A DNA stretch of 30,225 nucleotides. Source: Usnea hakonensis. Taxonomy: Eukaryota > Ascomycota > Lecanoromycetes > Lecanorales > Parmeliaceae. This document shows, piece by piece, positions 20,001-29,640 of the stretch. The notes below the pieces were generated by a model that did not search any database, was not told where the DNA came from, and saw only the letters and a list, made by a program, of their open reading frames with translations. The stretch covers positions 1 to 30,225 of the forward strand of contig BLJB01000409.1 of the NCBI GenBank assembly GCA_013423325.1, given 5' to 3'. Made by a program: the position numbers and the translations under genes. Numbering within the stretch: position 1 is the first letter of the stretch; each line of letters begins with the position of its first letter.

Positions 20001-21660
20001 CGAGAGGTAACCCCCTATACTATAGCTATCGAGGTAAGAAATCCTTAAGGCGTACTATAATTTTACGCTAGACCTACTATCCCTACTAGCTAAAGCTAAC
20101 GCTCCCGAGCTATATAAACCTTAAAGCTATAAAGAGGTAATAGCGGACGAATATATAAAAATATACTAGGAGCTTACTATATAGGAAGAGGTAGACTCCC
20201 TAGTAACTAATAGAATATAGACTCTCGTAGATCTACCCTCGAATATATATACCCTGGGAGGTAAATAGGTCTTCAAGCTTAAACGTGGACCTTAGGGGGA
20301 GGTCGTATAGTATAAAGTACGCTAGGTAGTACGCGGTTTCGAACAACGTAAAGGGATTAATTTTAATGAAACCTTTACCTCTATAGTAAAGCCTATAAGT
20401 TATAAGACTATCTTCGCCCTTGCGGTAGCTTTAGACTAGGAACTAGAGTAAATAGATATTAAGATAGCCTTTCTCTATAGTAACGTAGAAGAGACTATCT
20501 ATATTACGTAATCTACGGGATTTAAGTCTAGAGGTAAACGTAAGGTATATAAACTAAAAAAGGCTCTATACGGCCTTAAATAATCCCCTAGAGTATAGTA
20601 TAACACCCTAGTAGTATTCCTCGCAGAGCTCGGTTTTAAGTCTATTACGGTCGACTACTCCGTCTTTAGTAATGGTACCACTATTATCGCTATCTATATA
20701 GACGATATTCTACTTACGGGACCCGATAAATAGGGAATCTAGCGTATTAAAGACAAGCTCTATAAGCGCTTTAAAATAACTAATTTAGACGAGTATTACT
20801 ACTACCTCGGTATAACTATCACGAGAGATCGACTAAATCGAATCTTACAACTCGGCTAGGCTAGCTATATTCAGAAATTTATTACCGAATATAGTATATA
20901 GGAATCTAAAGGAACCCCGACCCTAATAGGTATAGAGAAGTATTAGGCTACTAAAGAAGACTTTTAGGCTACTAAAGCTTCTCATACCACCTATTAGTCC
21001 GCTATCGGCTTACTAATATATATAATACTCGGTACGAGGCCAGATATCGCGTACGCCGTCTTAGTAGTATCCCGGTACGGCTCGAATTCAAATAAGTCTT
21101 ACTAGAAGGCTATTAAACGAATCTTCCGGTACCTTAAGTAAACTATCAACTACTAGCTTATCTTTAGGGGAGAACTAAAGTCCCTAACGGGGTATACGGA
21201 TATCGACTAGGTAGGTAATTAAGATACTTAATAATCTACTTCGGGGTACGTCTTCGATATAGGTAGTACTATAATTAGCTAGTTATCTAAACGATAACCT
21301 ACTATAGTACTTTTAACCTATAAAGCTGAATATATCGGCTAGACGTAAGCTACTAAAGAGGTAGTATAGCTACGTAGTCTTTTGAATCAACTTAATCCTA
21401 GTGACTAAGCTACTAAAACAGTGGTTATTTATTATAATAATTAGGGAGCTATAGTACTGGCTAAAAACCCCTAATTCTATATACGCACTAAGCATATCGA
21501 TATATAATACCACTATGTGCGTGAACAAGTTACTGCTGGGAATGTGGCATTGGAATATGTCCCTACTGATAGGCAACTCGCTGACGGGCTTACTAAGGCT
21601 CTGTGCAAGGATAAATTTGATAGATTCCGGGATCTTATTGGCCTGGAAGCACCTCCCTGA
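17086..21660 (+). pseudogene. gag-pol: copia Gag-Pol polyprotein, RIP-decayed
   Basis: One frame of 1,525 codons runs from a probable ATG-to-ATA start at 17086 to TGA at 21658-21660, broken by many TAG and TAA codons. Gag (about 17086-18180) starts near SRLDNIDKL with stops at Gln/Trp positions, of the UBN2 type. Its CCHC knuckle (17890-17931) has all four ligands as Tyr, with spacing 2-4-4 kept. Integrase has Asn620 (18943-18945) where the first catalytic Asp belongs, Asp683 (19132) and Glu719 (19240), a D-62-D-35-E spacing. RT keeps its first Asp (20455) and YIDDILL (20695-20715). RNase H (about 21290-21660) is little mutated after 21510 and ends TDRQLADGLTKALCKDKFDR and a short tail. The protein would have made the capsid and copied and integrated the element. 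Confidence 0.9.
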
Positions 21661-22505
21661 CGCAGTACTGCTCCAGGGGAGCTTGCACCATTTCCATGAA
21701 TCACCATGGCCATGATCCAGGGGAGCGATTCCATTGGCCCCCGCATTTCGGGTGATCGACCGGCGCCCGCAGAGCCCCAATATCGGGCTTGGCATTATAC
21801 GGACTCGCTATTTAATGATGAACAGCTATACTAATTATACCTATTGTAGTTAATACTATGGCTAACTATACCTTTAATGCCTCGGGTTAGTACCCTAATA
21901 ACTGCTGCTATCACCACTAGAGCAATCTTCTATTTGGTTATGGATCGACCTATTAGGCCTTACAGGATCTTATATAGTTTTCGGAGTATTTACCACTTAT
22001 ATTATATGGTATTCGGAATATTCGGAGTATTTGTACCACTTATATCTACCCCTATATATATCCTCCGACCTTATTTTGGTTGAAATTTGGTGTGTACTCG
22101 TTGTATTGCGAAAAAAGGTTTCAAATAACCGTGTTTTTACAAAATATAGAATTTTTGTATAATATACTAGGTGCGGAAATTGTACTAATAGCGAATTTAA
22201 TATAGTCGTTTTTAGATCTATTTCATTTACTTTGGTTACCCTACATTCACTAGGGGGGGGGGTACCCTATATTTATCAGTATTCATGTTACCCTGTATTC
22301 GCGCTAACCGTATTCGGGTTTTATATATCGTAAACTTCAAAATCTGCGATTTTTCAATTGCTTCCAAAATACGCTAGGGGGGTATTATAATATTTTTACC
22401 TTAGTAACCCGGCGTTCATTTTTTTACCTCTATTACCCTATATAAATATTCACTTCAGTTACCCGGTATTCGCCAGGGGGGTAGGGGTCTACGAAGCATG
22501 CGCTC
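21661..22505 (+). other. copia 3' untranslated region with repeated TTACCC and G-run modules
   Basis: About 850 bp that keep CA and TG. The first 140 bp are GC-rich and contain TCCAGGGGAGC twice (about 21671 and 21715). From 22230 on, related modules recur: TTACCC near 22237, 22289, 22433 and 22458, each followed by an RTTCRC-like word, and runs of six to ten G at 22253-22262, 22377-22382 and 22476-22481. A stretch of about 45 bp starting TACCCTATAT at 22263 is repeated, imperfectly, at 22434. The open frames seen here on both strands (21370-21795, 21515-21715, 21877-22083) are shadows. Confidence 0.6.
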
Positions 22506-22514
22506 GAAGGGGAG
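22506..22514 (+). other. polypurine tract of copia element
   Basis: GAAGGGGAG lies directly against the 3' LTR, where plus-strand DNA synthesis is primed in LTR retrotransposons. Confidence 0.75.
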
Positions 22515-22635
22515 TGTTAAAAGTGATGGATCACGTGACTTCGTCACGTGACTACCACTGGGACATAGTCAAGCTTTCCTTCATAGAGATCCATAGCCAA
22601 TACAACTACTATGTGTCCTACCCTATATTTTGATA
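22515..22635 (+). repeat. copia 3' LTR (121 bp)
   Basis: TGTTAAAAGTGA to TTTTGATA. It is nearly identical to 3614-3735 although the coding region between them is heavily mutated. Both CACGTG sites are intact (22532-22537, 22545-22550). Confidence 0.9.
22532..22550. promoter_or_regulatory. two intact E-boxes in copia 3' LTR
   Basis: TCACGTGA occurs twice, separated by CTTCG. Each is a self-complementary CACGTG-core site. Tight pairing suggests a dimeric basic helix-loop-helix factor might control the LTR; this is inference. Confidence 0.45.
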
Positions 22636-22640
22636 ATTTA
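22636..22640. repeat. target-site duplication of copia element, right (ATTTA)
   Basis: Exact copy of 3609-3613. Confidence 0.85.
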
Positions 22641-24417
22641 TATTTATCTTATAACTATCGAAGATCTTATTATTTTTAATAAAATATCCCGATATTATCT
22701 TCTTATTAATTAGCGATATCTAATATCTTTTATTATTATAATACTTATATACCTTAAAAATAGTTAGAGTAACTATTTATATTATTTATATAATTTAAAT
22801 AAGAACGTTTAGAAATATTAATTATAAAATAGGTTAAGCTCTTAGATAGTTATAAGGAGCGAGTATCTATTAATAATAATATCTCTAAAACTATATTAGT
22901 TAAGAGTATTATAGAAAGTATCTATAGAAGACTTTTATAGATATTAAATTAATAACTTTCTATATATATTATAAATAAAAATCCTATAATTTCTTATATT
23001 TTCCTAATTCTAACTCTATCTATAAATATATACCCTCTTACTAAGCCCTTAATATATATATTCTATATAGCTTTTATAGCTATAGGTTATTAAAAATAAA
23101 ACTATATAAATATTACTATTTCTTATATTTAATAGATAATATTAGATCCTATCTAGGAAATATCTAATAGTTTATATATATCTTCTAAATCTTCTCGCTA
23201 ATAATTAATATTATTAAAATATAATTATTTAGTATTAAACTTATTAATAGCCTTTTTATTAAATACTTCGTATTAAATTAAATCTATATTTAACTCGTTA
23301 GTAATATATTTTATTTAAAGAATACTTTCCGCGTTAGCTATAAAATTAAATAATAGAAGATTAAATTCTTCTCTAAATTTTTAAATACTATTACTAATAC
23401 TTATAATAGTATTAATTATCTAAACCTATTAAAATTAATATTTTAGATTAGATATCTTTAAACGATACTCTTCTACTATCTACTAAATAGTACTTATAGA
23501 TATTTTACTACCCTCTAGTATTAAAAGAATCCTATTATCTAGATCTTTTTTAAATTTAATAATTAACTTATTTATTATTATATCTACTTTTATATTTCTC
23601 TTATTTTATATCTTAATATTAGTATCTTAATTAGTTCCCTTATAGTTATCTATCCCTTATAGATTAATTTTATTAGGATTTATCGAGGCTCTTAGAGTAA
23701 TAGGCTAGTTAAGCTTATTATTATTGTTAATAAAAAGATTATTAGTATTAGCGTTAATCTTTTCTATTTTCTTTAAAATAGGGGTCTTCTTTTATTTTAA
23801 TAGAGTAAATCTAAATTTAACTTATCTAGTTAGAGTCTATAACTTTATATTAACTTCTTCTTTAGGTATACCTTTTTTATAGAAAAGTTTTAATATACTA
23901 GATAAATTCGCCTTTTTTAGATAATAAAATAAATATATAGTAAAATCTTATTAATCCTAATTACTTATATCTAGAAATTTATTATTATATTTATTATTAC
24001 TATAACTCTCTTTATATATTAAGTATTACTCGACTTATTCGAGCTATAGGCCTTATTTATATATTATCTTAATATCGCGAGCTTTCTTCTATTACGGGTA
24101 TACCTACTATTTTATATATTTTTTAAAATACGATTTAAATTATAATAATTCTAAATAGTCCTATAGTTCCTCTATATTAGTAAATTATAAGGTTTAGAAT
24201 AAAACTACTATACTTTTCTATTAAATTTTAGACCCTCTAGTCCCTTTAACTTAAATTACTATACTACTATTTTATATTAGTAAGCTATAGCTATAAAAGA
24301 CTTCTTTATATATTAGAAACTTATATTAAATATTAATATTAGTAGCTTTTATAGATTTATAGTAAAGTACTAATTTCTTATCTAAATTAATAAACTATAA
24401 AAGGCTTCCTTATATAC
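22641..24417 (-). pseudogene. RIP-decayed unknown coding sequence, right half
   Basis: AT-rich and nearly free of CA and TG. On the minus strand one frame can be read almost throughout, from about 24300 down to 22650, with only TAA and TAG breaks. Sections free of stops include KANLSSILKLFYKKGIPKEE (about 23910) and FNLLLFNFIANAESIL (about 23320-23365). The composition, Lys/Glu/Asn/Ile/Leu with alternating charge, looks protein-like, but I recognise no domain. This is upstream, on the minus strand, of the half at 150-3608, and the two would have been joined before copia inserted. It may be a large protein of an old transposon or a duplicated gene. Frame choice in TG-free DNA is uncertain. Confidence 0.45.
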
Positions 24418-24422
24418 TAAAG
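24418..24422. repeat. target-site duplication of 60-bp element, left (TAAAG)
   Basis: TAAAG precedes the 60-bp insert and recurs at 24483-24487. Confidence 0.75.
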
Positions 24423-24482
24423 TGTTGAAAAAATATGAATATCATCTAGAATAAGCTCTTTCTAGTATCTGCCTTTTTAACA
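24423..24482. mobile_element. 60-bp mini-element: tiny solo LTR or MITE-like insertion
   Basis: The sequence begins TGTTGAAAAAAT and ends CTTTTTAACA, flanked on both sides by TAAAG. Its ends are a 10-base inverted repeat with one mismatch (TGTTGAAAAA against TGTTAAAAAG, nine to ten bases). An inner inverted pair, CTAGAA and TTTCTAG, lies near the middle. TG...CA ends with a five-base duplication are the signature of an LTR, but 60 bp would be an exceptionally short LTR. It keeps its CA and TG although it sits in TG-free DNA, so it either arrived after RIP or is too short to be a RIP target. Confidence 0.6.
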
Positions 24483-24487
24483 TAAAG
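24483..24487. repeat. target-site duplication of 60-bp element, right (TAAAG)
   Basis: Exact copy of 24418-24422. Confidence 0.75.
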
Positions 24488-25020
24488 TCTTATACTAAAA
24501 AATTAATAGTAATATATAATATATATATAATAGCTTTAAATTATAAATAATAAAATATTATATCTCTTAATTAATATAGAGGCTATTATAAATACTTAAA
24601 GGAATAATAAGATTTAAAAGTTAATAATTTTAGTAAGATAGAGTAGATTTATTTATTTTAATAATATATAATAATATATAATAAACCTTTAATTTTATCT
24701 TATATAGGTACCCTATTATAAATTTATAAATAGTTATAACGGGGTATCTATTTATATCTAAAAATACTTTAAAAAATCCTTAAAGATCCTTAAAGAGTAG
24801 GTAGCTAAATTTTACTACTACTAAATAAAGAAACTCTACTTTATACTCTATAATTTAAATATAATACTTTTTATCTTATTTAATTACTTAGTCCTTTTTA
24901 TATTTTCTACTATTATTTATTTTATCTAATTAATTACTTTATTTTATCCTTTTTATATCCTCCTCTATTATTTATATATCTTAATTATATTCTACTCCTC
25001 TACTTATAGCTACTAATAAT
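24488..25020. other. very AT-rich decayed sequence, nothing recognised
   Basis: TG- and CA-depleted sequence with no reading frame, repeat or motif that I can support. It is probably more of the same RIP-decayed repeat as on either side. Confidence 0.4.
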
Positions 25021-26810
25021 ACTAAAAAATTTATAAAGAGTTAATTACTAGGATACTAGCTTCTAGAGGAGATCTTAGAATACTATACTAGATAAACCTC
25101 TAGGGATTCTAGATAAAGGATCTCGAGATAAGCTCGCTAATACGAAATCTATATATAATTAGTATAAATATAAATACTAAGATAATTTGAATTAGAATAA
25201 GATTTAAAATAATTCGCCTTTAACTAGTCCTATAATAGTAAAGCTAATTCGTAATATCTTATATTATAATTACTAATTTAAGTTAAGGCTAGAATATAGA
25301 GGTATATAGAGACCTCGCTAAAGTTTACTCTATACTAAAAACCTAGCTTATAGAAGGCTACTATATATACGACTAGATAGAAGAAGACTACCTTATAGAA
25401 AAAGACTACCTTATAGTATATAACTAGATAGTAGAAGGCTACCTTATAATATATATTTAAATAATAGAAAACTATCTTATAGATAATTAGATAATAGAAG
25501 CCTATCTTAAATAGTAAAAAGATTATTTAATATACTTTTAATATAACTAGCTTATCGAAGTCTTCTATAGATAGGTCTATTAGCCTATAATCTATTAATA
25601 TAATTAAGCTAAATATCTAAGCTCCTATTAAGAGGCGCCCTATAATATAGCTATAAAATATTAGTATTAATAATTATAATAGAGATAGTAATTTATATAG
25701 TTATAATAATTCCTCTACTACGTTTATTATTAGTAATTATAAAAACTCTTAATCTACTTAATACTATAAGAATAATAATATTTAGTATAATAATTATAAG
25801 ATTTTTTAATCTATATAATAGAGTAGATTTAGTTAGTATAACTATAATAAAATCTCTTTATCCGCTTTATAAAGAACTAATAGGAACCCTTTTATAATAA
25901 AATAAAATAAGTCTATAAAAGTATTATTAAAAAATAAGGATATAGCTTTTTTAGAACTAAATTTATAAGTCTATTAATATTATATAATATATCTCTTTAA
26001 TATATATATAGAGGAACCTATTACGAATATATTTCTAGATATAAGTTTAATATATATAATATATAAGACTATAAAATATTCTATATACTATTTATATAAA
26101 AACTAGAAAGGGGATACTCTAAAGTATATACTTATTTAAATAATTAGATAGATATTAATATAGAGGTCTAAAAGATTAGAATTTCTTCTTAAATTTAATA
26201 TATTTAAAGTTATTAAGAATAAAATCTAATTAGAGTATAAAAATACTTAATTAGAGAATATATTTAAGTTTATACCCGAAATAGTAAATTTTAATAAAAT
26301 CTTAATAATAGGTCTTAAGTTTCTAAGATATATTTTTTACTATTAAATATTTCTATAGCTACTAATATTAAATAGATACTTTTAAATAATTAATAATATA
26401 TTTACGCTTAATCTAGCTCTATAATAAGAATATATATAATATATAATTTATTAAGTACTTCTAAGACTATTTACTATATATATTTAATACGCTTTATATA
26501 AATAATAAATTTAAATATAAAATAAGTCTTAATAACTTTTTAGAAAGATCTATACCCCGTTTAATTTAGTTTAAGCGATAATCTATTATTAATATTAACG
26601 AAGACTCCGATATAGCCTTAATAGCGGATAATAATAATAAGCGTAATATCGGGATTAATAATAATTAATTATATAAGGATAATAGGTAATTATAAAAAAC
26701 TATAAATTAGTTTAAGACTTTTAGAAATAGGTATAATCTTGATTTTAGCGATTAAATATATATATTTATAGAAAGGGAGTAATCGTTCGTATATAAAAAG
26801 ACTTTTATAG
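25021..26810 (+). pseudogene. RIP-decayed coding-like sequence, possibly a Gag-like protein
   Basis: Plus-strand frames interrupted by TAA and TAG read as Gln/Asn/Tyr-rich protein near 25620-25880 and as more hydrophobic protein at about 25900-26360 (for example EEPITNIFLDISLIYIIYKT near 26010). A tandemly repeated section lies at 25330-25520. Low-complexity Gln/Asn-rich parts occur in Gag proteins of fungal LTR elements, and a copia RNase H remnant lies downstream at 29641, so this could be the 5' part of the same old element. There is no domain match and more than one frame is used, so the call is weak. Confidence 0.3.
25330..25520 (+). repeat. short tandem coding repeats (IEEDYLI / IVEGYLI)
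   Basis: Related units of roughly 27 to 45 bp built on the word GAAGGCTACCTTATA or AAAGACTACCTTATAG repeat at least five times (near 25335, 25381, 25403, 25435 and 25470). In one plus-strand frame they read (I)EEDYLI, EKDYLIVYN, IVEGYLI and IIENYLI. Confidence 0.5.
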
Positions 26811-26821
26811 TAAATTATTTA

Positions 26822-27275
26822 GTAGGCTTCTATAGTTATATAATATTAACTAAAATATTATAGTATTATAAATATTTTATTTAGCTCTATTACTTTATTA
26901 GTATATATATATAAAATACTACGATATATATTATACTCTAATTAGAAGGCTTTATAATAGTAAGTCTTCTATATATAGTAATCTTCTACTACGTTATACT
27001 AACTATTATAGTATTAGCTCTAGTACTTACTTTAGTATATATATCTAATAGGAAGGCTTTATAATAATAAATCTTCTATATATAGTAGCCTCTACTATAT
27101 TATTCTACTATAGTATACTAATTATTATAGTATTAGCTCTAGTACTTATATTAGTATATATAGAATACTATAATATATACTATACTATAATTAGAAGACT
27201 TTATAATAGTAAATCTTCTATATATAATAGGCTTCTACTATATAGTATTAACTATTATAGTATTAAAAGTACTCT
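26822..27275. repeat. AT-rich minisatellite, about 3.5 units of 107-142 bp
   Basis: A unit containing GAAGGCTTTATAATAGTAA, TCTTCTATATATAGTA, ACTATTATAGTATTAGCTC and TAGTACTTAYTTTAGTATATA is found from about 26941, 27048 and 27189, with a partial unit upstream at 26822-26938. Copies differ by substitutions and by an extra 35-bp block (27163-27187). No coding frame is evident. Confidence 0.65.
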
Positions 27276-27405
27276 TAGCTAGCTATTTACTACTTTTATA
27301 GATACTTTATAGACTAGGGCTATAACTAAAGTACTTACTATAATACTTTATTATTATATATACTTTATATTAGTAATTAAGTATAATATATATTAGAATG
27401 AGGAT
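27276..27405. other. AT-rich spacer before LINE copy
   Basis: TA-rich decayed sequence with no feature I can support. Similarity to the second LINE copy begins at about 27406. Confidence 0.4.
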
Positions 27406-27655
27406 TGAAAAAAGATGAAGTATAATAACCAATATGAAGAGATGCTATTTACGATAGGTAGGGAACTAGGGAAGGAAGAGATACTACTAGATATAGACGT
27501 AGAGGGAGATACTCCTTCGGAGAAAGAGAGGTATAACGACGCGGAAATAGAATAGGATATAACTATCGTACCTATAGTACTAATAAGATTAGGAGGGGGC
27601 CTAGATATAATACTTCTAATACTTAAAACGCTATTTAGGTAAGTACTAGATAAGT
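27406..27655 (+). repeat. direct repeat unit 1 (5' end of LINE ORF1)
   Basis: About 245 bp are strongly similar to 29993-30225. Nearly all substitutions are CA-to-TA or TG-to-TA in this copy, so this is the more RIP-damaged one. The shared part starts around TGAAAAAAGATGAAG. Confidence 0.85.
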
Positions 27656-29030
27656 ACTAAGAAATAGAAAACGCGTCTATAGAAGTTATATAAGAATATA
27701 TAAAAACCTAAAACGAAATAATTATAAAACTATATATAGAGCTATAATAGGAAAAGAAGAAATAGACTAATTAATAAAAAAATAAATAAATTAGGAGCTA
27801 AACTAGTATACTAATATATTAAGATAGCCCGGCTATTAAATAGAGCTAGGGGAATCTATTTAAAATATTTAAAGGCCCCCCCCCCCCGCGCTATAGCTTA
27901 TACGATCTAATCTAAAGATTCGAGAAAATAGAGATAGCTCCTAATACGGGTTAGAGATAAAAAGGATAGGAAGAGTATAGGAGAAATAGTAGAAAAAATC
28001 TTAAAAAAACTAAAGAATACGCGAATATAAAAAGGGGAGGTTAACTAATTAGAGATAGCGCGTTATCTTTATAGTAGCGACCTCCTAATTTAAATAATTA
28101 TAATAGATACTAAGGAGGAATTAGAAAGGGATATATTCTAATTTATAAAAAAGTACGCGTTAGCTAGAGTAATATAGAAGGTCTATCTAGTAATAGTATA
28201 TAATATTAAGGTCGGGGGGGTTAATATTAGCGCGTAACTAGGAATAAAGAAGAGGCTTAAATAAGATAACTAAAGATAATATTTAAATCTAGAGATTATA
28301 GGAATTAAATAGTTATCTAATAGTTATAAGATAAAAAAGTACTCGTTATTAGTACTAAATCTTCTAACCCTAGAGATAGTAGATACCCTAATACTAAATA
28401 GACTCGTTAAAGCGAAGGAAATAAAAGCTATAGAGAGGTTTAACTAGATAGCCTCTCTAACTAGATACTATAAATACTAGGAATATAGTTATATTATAAG
28501 AATATATAAAAACGAAGTACGGTATATAAAATATAATTAGATATATAATACCTAAATATATATAATAGTAGTACTAATAGTAGCCCTAGGATACGTAGCG
28601 TATAGGAAGAAAGGCTATACCGTATATAATATAAATTATTAGTTTAAGGCTAAGATAAAGAGATATATAGTAAAGAGGCTCGTAAAGAAAAGGCTATTCT
28701 ATAATTAATATTAATAGGAAATAAATAGTAAGGGGAGCTAAAAAGGGGAGGGAAAACCGAAGGTAAAAAAATCTATAGCCTTAATCTAAAGGAGTAGACC
28801 TAAAGAACTAAAAGCTATACTCTAAGAAAGGATTAAGAAGAGTATAAACTAGGGCTAGAGACTTAGTAAGAAGAAGTTAATTTAAATCTAAATTAAGATT
28901 ATTAAGATTTAAGCTTTAGAGAAGGAAATCGTAGTAAGAGGAATATAAGTAATAAAGAAACCCTAACGGAGATATAACTAAAGTAGTATTTAGATCTATA
29001 TATAGATAGTAATATATATATAGAGAAGTA
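27415..29030 (+). pseudogene. Tad-like LINE ORF1 (Gag-like), RIP-decayed
   Basis: The ATG at 27415 opens MKYNNQYEEMLFTIGRELGK, followed by an acidic region and SEKERYNDAEIE before the first TAG. The frame can be followed past a C run to about 28040; then the sensible frame shifts by one. From 28052 it reads KEELERDIF and KVYLVIVYNIKVGG, as in Tad-clade ORF1 proteins. Two zinc knuckles at 28466-28562 keep the spacing 2-4-4 and 2-3-4, but each Cys and His is Tyr. The tail is Lys-rich. ORF1 proteins bind LINE RNA and chaperone target-primed reverse transcription. No endonuclease-RT frame follows; at about 29030 the sequence changes character, so the element is truncated or interrupted. Confidence 0.75.
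27876..27887 (+). repeat. 12-base C run inside LINE ORF1
   Basis: An uninterrupted run of 12 C in otherwise AT-rich DNA, coding for Pro in the ORF1 frame. CC is not a RIP target, which explains its survival. Length may vary between copies or be a sequencing or assembly weak point. Confidence 0.7.
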
Positions 29031-29640
29031 GTAAGGTTTTTCCCTAATAATATATATGTAAGACGATAGTATTAAATAGTTTTCTTACTATGAGTTAATA
29101 AGAGTTAAAGGATCCCGTAATTACCTTTCGAAGTTTAGGTAGATACGACGTATAAATTTAAATTCAAAAATTCAAAAAATAAGTATAATATATTATTAAG
29201 TTATACCTAGACGATATCGTCTTTATATAGCTTTCTATTAAAGTCGCTTCTAAACTAGTATCTCTAGTCCTAAAGGCTATAAATCGCCTTATCGATAGAC
29301 TTAAAGCTAGTTATAATATCCGCTATATACTAGTTATATACGCGTTAATTACTAGGCCTAAGACTAACTATCTATTATATAATACCTATTATCTATATCC
29401 GCTATATAACTATCCTAGTCTAGCTTAACTATTAATAGTTACTAGGTTTACGACTAGTAGATACCAGGCTACAGCCCTATAGATAGTCTTCTAGTCTTAG
29501 ATTAAAGTATTACCTATAGTAGAGCTAGACTTAGATAGATATATAACGGCCGTTTACCTTATAACTAGTAATAGCCTAGTAGATACTTGTTATACGACCG
29601 ATATTATTATTTATATAGGGCCCGGACAGTATTCTAAAAA
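29031..29640. other. less mutated patch of unknown origin
   Basis: Compared with both sides this stretch has more G and C and a few CA and TG (near 29055, 29085, 29463 and 29590). On the plus strand it reads YLDDIVFI near 29200 and then about 130 codons with few stops. On the minus strand a frame with RAVAWYLLVV and TLIESYIKTISSRYNL is nearly as open. Neither gives a family I recognise. It may be the 3' part of another element or a captured fragment. Confidence 0.35.

Larger units (their letters stand above)
3614..22635 (+). mobile_element. Ty1/copia-type LTR retrotransposon, RIP-decayed, with nested insertions
   Basis: The element is bounded by near-identical LTRs (3614-3735 and 22515-22635) and an ATTTA target duplication. 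Removing the nested chromovirus (4933-16588 plus one 5-bp duplication) leaves about 7.36 kb. The order is LTR, leader, an extra upstream frame (ORF0), gag, then protease-integrase-RT-RNase H, a 3' untranslated region, polypurine tract and LTR. Integrase upstream of RT is the copia order. Inner coding parts are heavily RIP-mutated. The first 0.7 kb or so and the last 1.1 kb keep CA and TG. The element is non-autonomous in its present form. Confidence 0.92.

Noticed and set aside
21370..22083. Minus-strand frames of 141 and 77 codons and plus-strand frames of 66 and 68 codons
   Set aside because: They overlap the end of copia RNase H, which is clear in another frame, or lie in the 3' region; they show no motifs of their own.
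25330..27275. Possible CRISPR array
   Set aside because: Repeat units are degenerate, have unequal spacing and no conserved palindromic repeat with unique spacers, and the genome is clearly eukaryotic.
29194..29220. YLDDIV as an RT active site
   Set aside because: No other RT motifs flank it in phase, and a minus-strand reading is nearly as open, so the match is probably chance.
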